Positions 1 through 7,988 of a stretch of DNA of 64,000 nt are shown piece by piece (position 1 is the stretch's first letter; each line of letters opens with the position of its first letter). This DNA comes from Lachnospiraceae bacterium (GTDB taxonomy: Bacteria > Bacillota_A > Clostridia > Lachnospirales > Lachnospiraceae): the NCBI GenBank assembly GCA_017430765.1, contig JAFRMI010000031.1, positions 1-64,000 of the forward strand, in the 5' to 3' direction. The notes under the pieces are model-generated. The model was not told the origin of the DNA. It did no database searches and was given only the letters and a program-made list of their open reading frames with translations. The position numbers and the translations under genes were made by a program.

Positions 1-264
1 ATTTCAAGGCGGACAAGACGCGGAGCGTCTCTGTCCGTCTACAGCGAGGGTCACGAAGGGATCCGAGCTGTAAGGGTGCTGTAGAAACCCCTGAAATCTG
101 AGAAAGATCAGCCAGGGAAGTTGTTCAATGGATGATCATTCTCAGATTTCAAGGCGGACAAGACGCGGAGCGTCTCTGTCCGTCTACAGCGAGGGTCACG
201 AAGGGATCCGAGCTGTAAGGGTGCTGTAGAAACCCCTGAAATCTGAGAAAGATCAGCCAGGGAA
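1..264. repeat. Tandem 119-bp structured repeat upstream of pxp operon
   Basis: Two copies without a mismatch that I can find lie at 1-119 and 146-264, separated by a 26-bp spacer. The first touches the window edge, so the array may continue to the left. Copy 2 folds into a three-way junction. P1 is 11 bp, CTCAGATTTCA (141-151) with TGAAATCTGAG. P2 is CGGACA-AGACG with CGTCT-TGTCCG. P3 is TCTACAGC with GCTGTAGA, and TACAGC could alternatively pair with an earlier GCTGTA. The folding suggests a structured RNA or leader for the downstream 5-oxoproline operon. I could not match it to a riboswitch family I know, and a DNA-level repeat remains possible. Confidence 0.7.
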
Positions 265-289
265 CTTAAAAATAATGCAAACTCTGATC

Positions 290-311
290 CATACCCCCGA
301 AAGGGGGTATG
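290..311 (+). promoter_or_regulatory. GAAA-capped hairpin in pxpB leader
   Basis: A perfect 9-bp stem, CATACCCCC with GGGGGTATG, is closed by a GAAA tetraloop, so it probably forms in RNA. No T-run follows, which argues against a plain terminator. The arms resemble the CsoR-type sites at 26428-26477 (TACCC...GGGTA), but the spacing is longer. The rest of 312-417 shows nothing recognisable apart from the ribosome binding site. Confidence 0.5.
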
Positions 312-417
312 CTTAACATGATCGCATCGGGTCAGCGCTCTTCCCGGAGCAGGATGCCGTCTGCTTCCCGTGATACGGCGCTGTACCGCTGCACGCATTC
401 ATCTCATAGGAGTGATT

Positions 418-1149
418 ATGCATAATATTCAGATCCTCACAGAAGGGGATTCCTCCCTTCTCATCGTTTTCGGCAATGAGGTCAGTCCGGATATCAACAG
501 AAGGATCAGTGCCACGGTCCAGCTGCTCAAAAACCAGCATATCGAGGGCATTGTGGACCTGATACCGTCCTACTGCGCCCTGCTCATCAACTACAATCCG
601 CAGGTGATCCGCTACGCGGAAATCCGCGAGAGAGTGGAGAGGATTCTTTCCATGGATGCGATGGCGGGCGAATCCGCGCGGAAGATTGTGGAGATCCCGG
701 TCTGTTACGGAGGGGAATACGGCCCCGATCTGCAGACCATCGCCGACCACGCAGGCCTGACGGCGGAAGAGGTCATAGAGATCCACACATCCAGGGATTA
801 TCTGATCTATATGCTCGGATTTCTTCCCGGATTCTGCTATCTCGGCGGACTGGATGAGAGAATCCACACTCCGCGCCTGGCCAACCCCCGCATCCGGATC
901 CGCGAGGGAAGCGTCGGAATCGGCGGCAGCGCCACCGGCATCTATCCGATGGATTCTCCGGGCGGGTGGCAGCTGATGGGAATGACGCCGGTGAAGACCT
1001 ATGATCCTTCCAAGGATGTCCCGATCCTCTTAAATGCCGGTGAATACATCCGCTTCATCCGGATCGACGAGGCGGAGTACCAAAGAATCAAAGACCTTGT
1101 GTCACGCGGGGAATACGAGGTGACTGTACATGAAGAGGGGGTGAATTAA
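418..1149 (+). CDS. pxpB: 5-oxoprolinase subunit PxpB (KipI/AHS1 family)
   Basis: PxpB is one subunit of the ATP-dependent bacterial 5-oxoprolinase PxpABC, which opens the pyroglutamate ring to glutamate in the cytoplasm. The 243-aa product has the family hallmark stretch LGFLPGFCYLGGLDER near residues 136-151, then VGIGGSATGIYPMDSPGGW and a C-terminal RFIRID segment, and is of normal family length. The start at 418 follows ATAGGAGTG; an upstream ATG at 370 lacks a good site. The stop codon overlaps the pxpC start by one base (TAATG), so the two are probably translationally coupled, as usual for these partner subunits. In Bacillus the homologue KipI also inhibits a sporulation kinase, but the pxpA/pxpC context favours the enzyme role. 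Confidence 0.93.
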   Translation: MHNIQILTEGDSSLLIVFGNEVSPDINRRISATVQLLKNQHIEGIVDLIPSYCALLINYNPQVIRYAEIRERVERILSMDAMAGESARKIVEIPVCYGGEYGPDLQTIADHAGLTAEEVIEIHTSRDYLIYMLGFLPGFCYLGGLDERIHTPRLANPRIRIREGSVGIGGSATGIYPMDSPGGWQLMGMTPVKTYDPSKDVPILLNAGEYIRFIRIDEAEYQRIKDLVSRGEYEVTVHEEGVN

Positions 1150-2162
1150 TGGGCTTTCGAGTACTGAAAGCGGGTATGCTGACTACGGTGCAGGATCTGG
1201 GACGCTACGGCTACCAGAGCCAGGGAATCAGCGTATCCGGCGTGATGGACGTCCGTTCGTTCAAGATCGCGAACCTCCTTCTGGATAATCCTGAAAATGA
1301 AGCCTGCCTTGAAATCACCCTGATCGGTCCGACCCTTCAGTTTACGTCTGCCACGATTATTGCCATCACGGGAGGAGACTTTGATCCCACAATTAATGAC
1401 GAACCGGCGCCGATGTACACGGCGATCTATGTCAACAAGGGTGACGTTCTCCGTTTCCGGAGCGCGCGGACGGGCAGCCGGTGCTATGTGGCTTTCTCGA
1501 GTTATCTGGATATCCCGGTCGTCATGGGCAGCCGGTGCACGAACCTGAAAAGCCAGACGGGCGGATTGAAAGGAAGGAAGCTGAAGGAGGACGATTACGT
1601 CGGCTTCCGGATCAAGCGCAGATATCTTCCATTCTTCCTCTCGCGTCACCTGGATCTCAACGAGTATGCCGACACGGAGGCAGAGCTGCGCGTCATCCTG
1701 GGACCGCAGACGGATATGTTTACAAAGCAGGGGATCGAGACATTCCTCAGCGAGGAATATACGGTGACAAGTGACTTTGACCGCATGGGCTGCCGTCTCG
1801 ATGGGCCGTTTATCTCCACAAAGAACGGCTCGGACATTATCTCGGACGGGATTGCGTTCGGCGCCGTACAGGTTCCGAGCCACGGCAAGCCGATCATCAT
1901 GCTTGCGGACCGGCAGACCACCGGAGGGTACGCGAAGATCGCCACCGTAGCTTCGGTCGATATTCCCAAACTTGTGCAGAGAAAGACAGATCATAAGATC
2001 CGCTTCCGTGTGATTTCCGTGGAGGAAGCGCAGAATCTTATTGATGCGGAACTTAAGGAGTTCAAGATGATGCGGAGGAAGATCCATGAGCCCTGCAAGG
2101 AGGTTCTGGACTGCCGCCTCACGGGCAAACGGGTCAGCGGCCTGCTGACCAGGATCAACTGA
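1149..2162 (+). CDS. pxpC: 5-oxoprolinase subunit PxpC (biotin-dependent carboxyltransferase-like, AHS2)
   Basis: A 337-aa protein of the KipA/AHS2 family, the partner of PxpB. It begins with the characteristic LKAGMLTTVQDLGRYGYQ, followed by GVMDVRSFKIANLLLDNP, and later has SDGIAFGAVQVPSHGKPI and ADRQTTGGYAKIATV, all conserved in the carboxyltransferase-like fold shared with urea amidolyase. It starts one base inside the pxpB stop. The name carboxyltransferase comes from homology; in characterised PxpABC no biotin is needed. Here, however, a biotin carrier and a biotin carboxylase follow directly, so a real carboxylase role is possible. Confidence 0.92.
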   Translation: MGFRVLKAGMLTTVQDLGRYGYQSQGISVSGVMDVRSFKIANLLLDNPENEACLEITLIGPTLQFTSATIIAITGGDFDPTINDEPAPMYTAIYVNKGDVLRFRSARTGSRCYVAFSSYLDIPVVMGSRCTNLKSQTGGLKGRKLKEDDYVGFRIKRRYLPFFLSRHLDLNEYADTEAELRVILGPQTDMFTKQGIETFLSEEYTVTSDFDRMGCRLDGPFISTKNGSDIISDGIAFGAVQVPSHGKPIIMLADRQTTGGYAKIATVASVDIPKLVQRKTDHKIRFRVISVEEAQNLIDAELKEFKMMRRKIHEPCKEVLDCRLTGKRVSGLLTRIN

Positions 2163-2229
2163 GCATCCCGCAATGATCAGGACCGGATGAACGCCATCCG
2201 GCCGGCATATTTTCCAAAAGGAGTACTAT

Positions 2230-2688
2230 ATGGATCTTGAAAAGATTGAGGGTCTCGTCAATATTCTCGAGAACTCTTCCCTGACAACGATGACTGTGAA
2301 GGACGGAGATTTTAAAATCACGATGACTAAACTCGACCACCCGCCGGTTGTGGCGCAGGGAGTTTCCGCAGGTCCGATGCCTGCAGCATTCCCTGTCCAG
2401 GGACCGGCTCCGGCTGCCGCGCCTTCCGAGGCGGCAGAGGAGGATGAGGAGCTCTTTATTACGTCCCCGATCGTAGGCACGTTCTATTCGGCTCCGGCCC
2501 CCGACGCTCCGGCCTATGTCAAGGTCGGCGACCATGTAAAGAACGGGCAGACCGTCTGCATTCTCGAGGCGATGAAACTGATGAATGAGATCCAGTGCGA
2601 GTTTGACTGTGAGATAGAGGCCGTCCTTGTGAGCAACGAGCAGAAAGTCGAATACGGCCAGCCCCTCTTCCGTGTAAAAAAGGTGTAA
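2230..2688 (+). CDS. accB: Biotin carboxyl carrier protein (AccB-like)
   Basis: A 152-aa biotin carrier. The N-terminal part, VNILENSSLTTMTVKDGDFK, matches the AccB lead-in. A Pro/Ala-rich linker (residues about 40-75) follows, then a biotinyl domain with the biotinylation motif EAMKLMNEI, the target lysine being K116. In classic acetyl-CoA carboxylase it shuttles carboxybiotin from AccC to AccAD. No accA or accD is nearby; it sits between pxpC and accC inside the pxp operon. Spacing to accC is 15 bases and the start at 2230 follows AAAAGGAG. Specificity for acetyl-CoA is therefore not shown by context. Confidence 0.92.
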   Translation: MDLEKIEGLVNILENSSLTTMTVKDGDFKITMTKLDHPPVVAQGVSAGPMPAAFPVQGPAPAAAPSEAAEEDEELFITSPIVGTFYSAPAPDAPAYVKVGDHVKNGQTVCILEAMKLMNEIQCEFDCEIEAVLVSNEQKVEYGQPLFRVKKV

Positions 2689-2703
2689 ACGAAAGGATCC
2701 GCT

Positions 2704-4062
2704 ATGTTTAACAAAATACTGATCGCGAACCGCGGTGAGATCGCGGTCCGCATTGCGAGGGCCTGCCGCAATATGGGCGTCAGGAGCGTCGCCGTTTACT
2801 CGAAAGAGGACACGGATTCCCTCCACCTGCAGATCGCGGATCAGAGGATCTGCATCGGGGAAGGCCCGGCGCGGAATAACTATCTGAACATGGACCAGAT
2901 CATCACCGCCGCGAAGAATATGGGGGCGGACGCGATTCATCCGGGATACGGCTTTTTGTCCGAAAACAGCACATTTGCCAGAAAATGCGAGGAGAACGGC
3001 ATCACGTTCATCGGCCCCTCCCCCGACGTCATCGACCGCATGGGCAATAAATCACAGGCGAGAAAGACCATGATGGAGGCCGGCGTACCGGTCATTCCCG
3101 GGACGAAGGAACCTGTTTATGACGCGGAGACGGGCAAGAAGCTCGCTGCAGAAATCGGATACCCGGTTATGATCAAAGCCTCTTCCGGCGGCGGAGGCAA
3201 GGGTATGCGCGCGGCGATGAACGAGGATGAGTTTGAGCACGAGTTCAATATCGCCCAGATGGAATCCGCCAATTCATTCGGAGACGATACGATGTATCTG
3301 GAGCGGCTGATCCTGGAGCCCCGCCACGTGGAAGTGCAGATCATAGCCGATACGTTCGGCAATGTCGTATCCCTCGGGGAGCGTGACTGCTCCGTACAGC
3401 GCAACCACCAGAAGCTGATTGAGGAATCGCCTTCTCCGGCAGTGACGGATGAGACGCGTGCACGGATGTACGCGGCGGCGGTCCTTGCGGCGAAGACCGT
3501 CGGATATACCAATGCGGGGACAATTGAGTTCATTGTGGATAAGAACGGGGATTTCTATTTCATGGAGATGAATACCCGGATTCAGGTGGAGCACGGCGTG
3601 ACGGAGATGGTGACGGGGACAGATCTCGTCATTGAACAGATCCGCGTCGCCGCCGGCGAACCCTTAAGTTTCTGCCAGGAGGACATCGCGCTTAAGGGAC
3701 ACTCGATTGAATGCCGCATCAACGCGGAGATTCCGGAGAAGAACTTCATGCCTTCGCCGGGAAAGATCACGCACCTGCATCTTCCCGCCGGCAACGGCGT
3801 CCGCGTCGACACGGCGATGTATATGGGGTATACGATCCCGTCGGATTACGATTCCATGATCGGCAAGGTGCTGGTGCTCGGACCGGACCGGGCTGCCGCC
3901 ATCAGCCGCATGAAAGCCGCACTCGATGAGATGGTTGTTCTGGGCGTTGAGACGAATCTCGACTTTCAGTACCGCATCATGCACAGCAAAACATTTGCCG
4001 AGGGCCGCGCGGATACGGGATTTGTTGAGAACTTTACCAAAGGGGGATCCCCCAATATCTGA
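2704..4062 (+). CDS. accC: Biotin carboxylase (AccC-like)
   Basis: A 452-aa biotin carboxylase, the normal length. It starts with FNKILIANRGEIAVRIARA (N-terminal domain). The ATP-grasp domain shows KASSGGGGKGMR, the signature ERDCSVQRNHQKLIEESPSP, and EMNTRIQVEHGVTEMVTG with the catalytic glutamate/asparagine/arginine cluster; the C-terminal domain is complete. It carboxylates biotin on the adjacent carrier using ATP and bicarbonate. The 15-bp gap to accB indicates one transcript. Whether the pair serves fatty acid synthesis or a 5-oxoproline-linked carboxylation cannot be told from the sequence. Confidence 0.95.
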   Translation: MFNKILIANRGEIAVRIARACRNMGVRSVAVYSKEDTDSLHLQIADQRICIGEGPARNNYLNMDQIITAAKNMGADAIHPGYGFLSENSTFARKCEENGITFIGPSPDVIDRMGNKSQARKTMMEAGVPVIPGTKEPVYDAETGKKLAAEIGYPVMIKASSGGGGKGMRAAMNEDEFEHEFNIAQMESANSFGDDTMYLERLILEPRHVEVQIIADTFGNVVSLGERDCSVQRNHQKLIEESPSPAVTDETRARMYAAAVLAAKTVGYTNAGTIEFIVDKNGDFYFMEMNTRIQVEHGVTEMVTGTDLVIEQIRVAAGEPLSFCQEDIALKGHSIECRINAEIPEKNFMPSPGKITHLHLPAGNGVRVDTAMYMGYTIPSDYDSMIGKVLVLGPDRAAAISRMKAALDEMVVLGVETNLDFQYRIMHSKTFAEGRADTGFVENFTKGGSPNI

Positions 4063-4167
4063 GAAAACACAGATTCGTCTGCCTGTGTCCGGAAAAAAGG
4101 AACAGGGCGCTTCCGGCTGCCCTGTTTTGCACCTGTTTTCTGCCTGCAGCAGAGGAAGGAGAAAATT

Positions 4168-4935
4168 ATGTATCAGATCGATTTAAACTCAGACCTCGGA
4201 GAGAGTTTCGGCAATTATAAAATCGGGAGAGATGACGAGGTCATCCCGCTTATTTCTTCCGCCAATGTTGCATGCGGGTATCACGCCTCGGATCCAATCG
4301 TGATGGACAGGACCATCCGGATGGTGAAAGATGCGGGAATCGCCGCCGGCGCGCATCCGGGTTTTCCCGATCTTATGGGATTCGGCCGCAGGAACCTCGC
4401 GGTTTCCCCTGCGGAGGCGAAAGCGTATGTGACGTATCAGCTGGGTGCGCTGGATGCATTTATGGAGACAATCGGCGTCCCGATGCAGCATGTGAAGCCG
4501 CACGGTGCCCTCTACAATATGGCCGCAAAAGATGCGGCGCTTTCGGAGGCGATCTGCAGCGCGGTGAAAGAGTATAATCCGGATCTGATCATCCTTGCGC
4601 TTTCCGGCGGAGAGCTTGAGAAGGTTTCGAAGAGCATGGGTCTTCGCACGGCATCCGAATTCTTCGCGGACCGCGCGTATGAGGAGGACGGAACCCTTGT
4701 CAACCGAAGAAAGGAGGGAGCGATTATCCGGGATGAAGAGGAAGCGATCGCACGGACGGTACGCATGGTGAAGGAGAAGAAGGTGCGCACCGCCTCCGGG
4801 ATCGACATTCCTATGGAAGCGCACTCGATCTGTGTCCACGGCGACAATGAGAAGGCGCTCGCATTTGTCACGAGGATTCGGGCCTCCTTCGCGGAGAATG
4901 AGATTGCGATCAAACCGCTGCGTGAGATCGTCTGA
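4168..4935 (+). CDS. pxpA: 5-oxoprolinase subunit PxpA (LamB/YcsF family)
   Basis: A 255-aa PxpA, the third 5-oxoprolinase subunit. It starts with the family signature IDLNSDLGESFG, then NVACGYHASDP, GAHPGFPDLMGFGRR, HVKPHGALYN and, near the C terminus, SICVHGDNEKA, matching metal- and substrate-site motifs of the family. It follows accC by about 105 bases with a strong AAGGAG site, and the operon closes with the terminator at 4950-4988. All three Pxp subunits are therefore encoded within 4.6 kb. Confidence 0.94.
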   Translation: MYQIDLNSDLGESFGNYKIGRDDEVIPLISSANVACGYHASDPIVMDRTIRMVKDAGIAAGAHPGFPDLMGFGRRNLAVSPAEAKAYVTYQLGALDAFMETIGVPMQHVKPHGALYNMAAKDAALSEAICSAVKEYNPDLIILALSGGELEKVSKSMGLRTASEFFADRAYEEDGTLVNRRKEGAIIRDEEEAIARTVRMVKEKKVRTASGIDIPMEAHSICVHGDNEKALAFVTRIRASFAENEIAIKPLREIV

Positions 4936-4949
4936 GAATAGGAGTTTAT

Positions 4950-4988
4950 GGGTCGGGGACGCCGATGCGCTGCCCTGACCCGTTTTTT
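4950..4988 (+). terminator. Rho-independent terminator of the pxp operon
   Basis: The stem GGGTCGGGG pairs with CCCTGACCC (one G-T wobble) across a roughly 14-nt loop and is followed by GTTTTTTAT. It lies 14 bases after pxpA. Confidence 0.8.
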
Positions 4989-5165
4989 ATCGGACAGGAA
5001 ATTCCTCGGAATTCCCTGTCCGATAATAAGCCTCCGGCAGGATGCACACGGGCACGTAAGGAGAAAGTCGCTTAGGCGACCGTGCCCGGCGCAAAAGACC
5101 GGCTGCGCTCCCCTCATGAATGAGGGGAGGGGGAGTTGAAGTCCGCTTGCGGACTTTATTCCCGA
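4989..5165. repeat. Dispersed hairpin-rich intergenic repeat, copy A
   Basis: The element opens with a near-perfect 17-bp palindrome (4989-5005 against 5008-5024). The box CTCCGGCAGGATGCACACG follows (5032-5050), then a variable stem-loop, the segment GGCGCAAAAGACCGGC, a CCCCTCA-TGAGGGG hairpin, and the hairpin AAGTCCGC-TTGCGGACTT with TTATT (5139-5160). The same order recurs at 39380-39549, and the box also occurs at 12612 and 39595. The stretch 5166-5294 holds only a degenerate echo of the box and the tsaE ribosome binding site. It resembles a non-coding MITE-like element; no protein is convincing here. Confidence 0.75.
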
Positions 5166-5294
5166 ACAGCTCCCGATTCGAAAAAAGCTTCCGCACGATA
5201 CATGCGGATGCGCCGGGAAACAGCCGCTTGCCAAGGTGCTGCTCCCCGTGGTAACATCTATTGCGCAGCTGAAAGAAACACGGAGAGACGGCAT

Positions 5295-5744
5295 ATGGGC
5301 ACAAGAATAATCAGGACAGACAGTGCGGAAGAGACGAGAAGGGCGGCCGCTTTGATGGGGAAGGAGGCTTTTCCCGGTGAAGTGCTGGCACTTATCGGAG
5401 ATCTGGGAACGGGCAAAACCGTCTTTACGCAGGGGTTCGCGGAGGGGCTTGGTATTACCGGACCGGTGACGAGCCCGACATTCACTATCATGCAGGTGTA
5501 TGATGAGGGAAGGCTGCAGCTGGCCCATTTTGATGTATACCGGATCGCGGATCCGGATGAGATGGATGAGATCGGATACGAGGATTATTTTTACGGGGAC
5601 GGGGTGTGTCTGGTGGAGTGGGCGGATCTGATCAGCGATCTTCTGCCGGAGGGAACGGTGAAAGTGACAATCCGCAAAGTGCCGGGAGAGAACCCGGATC
5701 TGCGGATCATTGAAATAGATAAGGATGCGGGGACGGATATATGA
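5295..5744 (+). CDS. tsaE: tRNA t6A biosynthesis ATPase TsaE
   Basis: A 149-aa P-loop ATPase of the t6A pathway, which adds threonylcarbamoyl to A37 of ANN-decoding tRNAs together with TsaB, TsaC and TsaD. The Walker A motif GDLGTGKT lies near residues 35-42, followed by GPVTSPTFTIMQVY, the HFDVYRI segment and LVEWADLI, all family signatures. Start 5295 is chosen because it gives the normal length and follows GGAGAG; the open frame extends upstream without homology. The gene overlaps tsaB by four bases (ATGA). Confidence 0.93.
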   Translation: MGTRIIRTDSAEETRRAAALMGKEAFPGEVLALIGDLGTGKTVFTQGFAEGLGITGPVTSPTFTIMQVYDEGRLQLAHFDVYRIADPDEMDEIGYEDYFYGDGVCLVEWADLISDLLPEGTVKVTIRKVPGENPDLRIIEIDKDAGTDI

Positions 5745-6451
5745 AGCTGATAGCGCTTGATTCCTCGGGGCTTGTCGCGAGCTGTGCCATCATCAGCGAC
5801 GGGATTCTTCTGGCGGAATATACGACGGATTATAAAAAGACACACAGTCAGACCCTTCTGCCCATGCTGGATGAGATCGCGCGGATGACGGAGTTTGATC
5901 CGAAAGACGCGGACGCAATCGCAGTCGCAGCGGGACCGGGGTCCTTTACAGGCCTGCGGATCGGGGCCGCGACGGCGAAGGGACTGGGACTCGCGCTCGG
6001 AAAGCCTATCGTCGAAGTGCCCACTCTCATGGGACTGGCCTACAATCTTTATGATTCCCCCGGGCTGATCTGTCCGATTATGGATGCCAGAAGATCCCAG
6101 GTTTATAACGGCCTTTACCGGTTCAGGGACCATATGATTGAAACGGTGGCAGACCAGAGGGCGGTGTCCGTGAAAGAACTGGCGGAGGAACTCAATCTGC
6201 GGGGAGAAGAGGTGACTTTCCTCGGGGACGGTGTGGATGTCTACAGGGATCTTCTGGAAGCATTTCTCACAATCCCTCACGCTTACGCACCCGTGCATCT
6301 CTCGCGGCAGCGGGCTTCTTCCGTGGGAGCTCTCGGGGAGAGACTTTTTGAGATGGGATGCGCGGTCCCTGCGGAGGAACACATTCCGGTTTATCTCCGG
6401 AAGTCACAGGCTGAGCGTGAGCGCGAGGCGGGAGGGAAGGCCGGAGTATGA
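5741..6451 (+). CDS. tsaB: tRNA t6A biosynthesis protein TsaB
   Basis: A 236-aa TsaB, an ASKHA-fold partner of TsaD. It begins MKLIALDSSGLVASCAI and contains THSQTLLPMLDEI and AVAAGPGSFTGLRIGAATAKGL, the defining motif. It lacks the TsaD metal-binding histidines, as expected for the non-catalytic subunit. ATGA overlaps on both sides (tsaE upstream, rimI downstream) indicate translational coupling. Confidence 0.94.
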   Translation: MKLIALDSSGLVASCAIISDGILLAEYTTDYKKTHSQTLLPMLDEIARMTEFDPKDADAIAVAAGPGSFTGLRIGAATAKGLGLALGKPIVEVPTLMGLAYNLYDSPGLICPIMDARRSQVYNGLYRFRDHMIETVADQRAVSVKELAEELNLRGEEVTFLGDGVDVYRDLLEAFLTIPHAYAPVHLSRQRASSVGALGERLFEMGCAVPAEEHIPVYLRKSQAEREREAGGKAGV

Positions 6452-6885
6452 TCATCCGCCATCTGACGATCGAGGACATAGAGCCTGCGGCGGCTCTTCT
6501 TTTGGACAATGCATCCGAAACGCCCTGGACGGCGGCGGGGATATTCACGTACTTTCTGCGGGATGATACGATTCTCCTCACGGCGGAGGAGGATGGGACG
6601 CTCGTCGGGTTCGCGGCCCTCCTCATGGCGCCGCCGGAGTCCGACATCCTGGATCTCGCGGTGGACCGGGGGAGACGGAATGCGGGCATCGGTACGAAAC
6701 TTCTCACGGAACTTCTCGGGGAAGGCCTGAAGCACGGCGTCCATACAGCCTATCTGGAGGTGCGCACGGGGAATGCTCCGGCGCGCCATCTGTATGAGAA
6801 ACTCGGGTTCCATGAGATCGGATACCGCAGGAATTACTACACGGATCCGACAGAGGATGCGGTTGTGATGATGCGGGGGAACTGA
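6448..6885 (+). CDS. rimI: Ribosomal protein S18-alanine N-acetyltransferase RimI
   Basis: A 145-aa GNAT acetyltransferase. It shows the acetyl-CoA loop VDRGRRNAGIGTKLL (about residues 72-86) and the RimI-type C-terminal stretch YLEVRTGNAPARHLYEKLGFHEIGYRRNYY. It probably acetylates the N terminus of ribosomal protein S18, although specificity is not proven by sequence. Its place between tsaB and tsaD is typical of Bacillota. A 130-base gap follows before rnz with no clear terminator. Confidence 0.88.
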   Translation: MIIRHLTIEDIEPAAALLLDNASETPWTAAGIFTYFLRDDTILLTAEEDGTLVGFAALLMAPPESDILDLAVDRGRRNAGIGTKLLTELLGEGLKHGVHTAYLEVRTGNAPARHLYEKLGFHEIGYRRNYYTDPTEDAVVMMRGN

Positions 6886-7015
6886 GGAAACGGCGGTGCA
6901 CCGGCGTTTCCATAAAGAAACAGACGTTTGTAACGATCCGGCAGCCCCGGACCTGCGGAAAACCGCCGGGAGGATAAAGGGCTGAACGGTTGTCATTTAT
7001 AACAGAGGGACAGTT

Positions 7016-7969
7016 ATGTTGGATGTTGCACTTCTCGGAACAGGCGGAATGATGCCGCTTCCGAGGCGCTGGCTCACATCTCTCCTCGTCCGGTTTAACG
7101 GAAGCGCGCTTCTCATCGACTGCGGTGAGGGCACGCAGATCGCCCTTAAGGAACTCGGGTGGTCGTGCAAGCCGATCGATACGATTCTGCTGACGCATTT
7201 TCATGCGGACCACATTGCGGGGCTTCCCGGACTTCTGCTCACAATGGGCAACGCCGACCGCAGGGACCCGGTCACGATTATCGGGCCGCGCGGGATCGGT
7301 ACGATTGTGCGGGCGGCGAGAGTCATCGCACCGGAGCTTCCGTTCGAGACGCGGACGGTCGAAATTGCAGGAAATGAGCAGACCTTCGGGATCGGCGGCC
7401 TCAGCGTCACGGCTTTCCGTGTCAATCACAGGGTCATCTGCTACTCCTACTGCATCGAGGTGAAGCGGGGCGGAAAATTTGATGTGGAGCGCGCCAAGGC
7501 GAACGATATTCCGCTGAAATTCTGGAATCCGCTCCAGAAAGGGCAGACGATCGAATACGAAGGCCGCGTGCTGACACCGGACCTCGTGCTCGGGGAAGAA
7601 CGAAAAGGGCTCAAAGTGGTCTATTCCACGGATACACGACCCACAAAAGATATTGTGCGCTTCGCATCCGGGGCCGATCTCTTTGTCTGTGAAGGAATGT
7701 ACGGGGATGCAGACAAGGCACAGGACGCGGTCGCGAAAAAGCATATGACCATGCAGGAGGCCGCGAAGATCGCGCGGGAAGCCTGCCCCGGGGAAATGTG
7801 GCTGACCCATTACAGTCCGAGCGTTGTCCGCCCGGACCTCTATCTCAATGATCTGCGCAAAATCTTTCCGAATACACACGCGTCCAAAGACGGGCGGAAT
7901 GTATCCCTGCTCTTTGATGACGCAGGAGAGGCGGAAACGGGTGATGCGCACAAATCCGATGAAAACTGA
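7016..7969 (+). CDS. rnz: Ribonuclease Z (tRNA 3' endonuclease)
   Basis: A 317-aa metallo-beta-lactamase nuclease. The zinc motif HFHADH is at residues 61-66, after a GTGGMMPLP start and an IDCGEGTQ segment; VNHR, VYSTDTRPT and LTHYSP supply the later ligand regions. RNase Z cuts precursor tRNAs after the discriminator base, which is needed for tRNAs lacking encoded CCA, as are all eight tRNA genes in this window. The gene follows an AGAGGGA site. Placement inside the t6A gene group links it to tRNA maturation. Confidence 0.92.
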   Translation: MLDVALLGTGGMMPLPRRWLTSLLVRFNGSALLIDCGEGTQIALKELGWSCKPIDTILLTHFHADHIAGLPGLLLTMGNADRRDPVTIIGPRGIGTIVRAARVIAPELPFETRTVEIAGNEQTFGIGGLSVTAFRVNHRVICYSYCIEVKRGGKFDVERAKANDIPLKFWNPLQKGQTIEYEGRVLTPDLVLGEERKGLKVVYSTDTRPTKDIVRFASGADLFVCEGMYGDADKAQDAVAKKHMTMQEAAKIAREACPGEMWLTHYSPSVVRPDLYLNDLRKIFPNTHASKDGRNVSLLFDDAGEAETGDAHKSDEN

Positions 7970-7988
7970 ACGGGTATCGTAAAAGAAT

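Noticed and set aside
1..264. Tandem repeats as a possible CRISPR array
   Set aside because: Units are 119 bp with one 26-bp spacer and extended internal pairing, unlike CRISPR repeats; no cas genes are near.
1..264. Assignment of the repeat to glycine, lysine, cobalamin, guanidine or T-box classes
   Set aside because: I compared the conserved cores of these classes from memory and found no convincing match.
4512..5528. A 338-codon minus-strand open frame covering repeat copy A
   Set aside because: It spans the end of pxpA, a terminator and a non-coding repeat; its sequence is low-complexity read-through.
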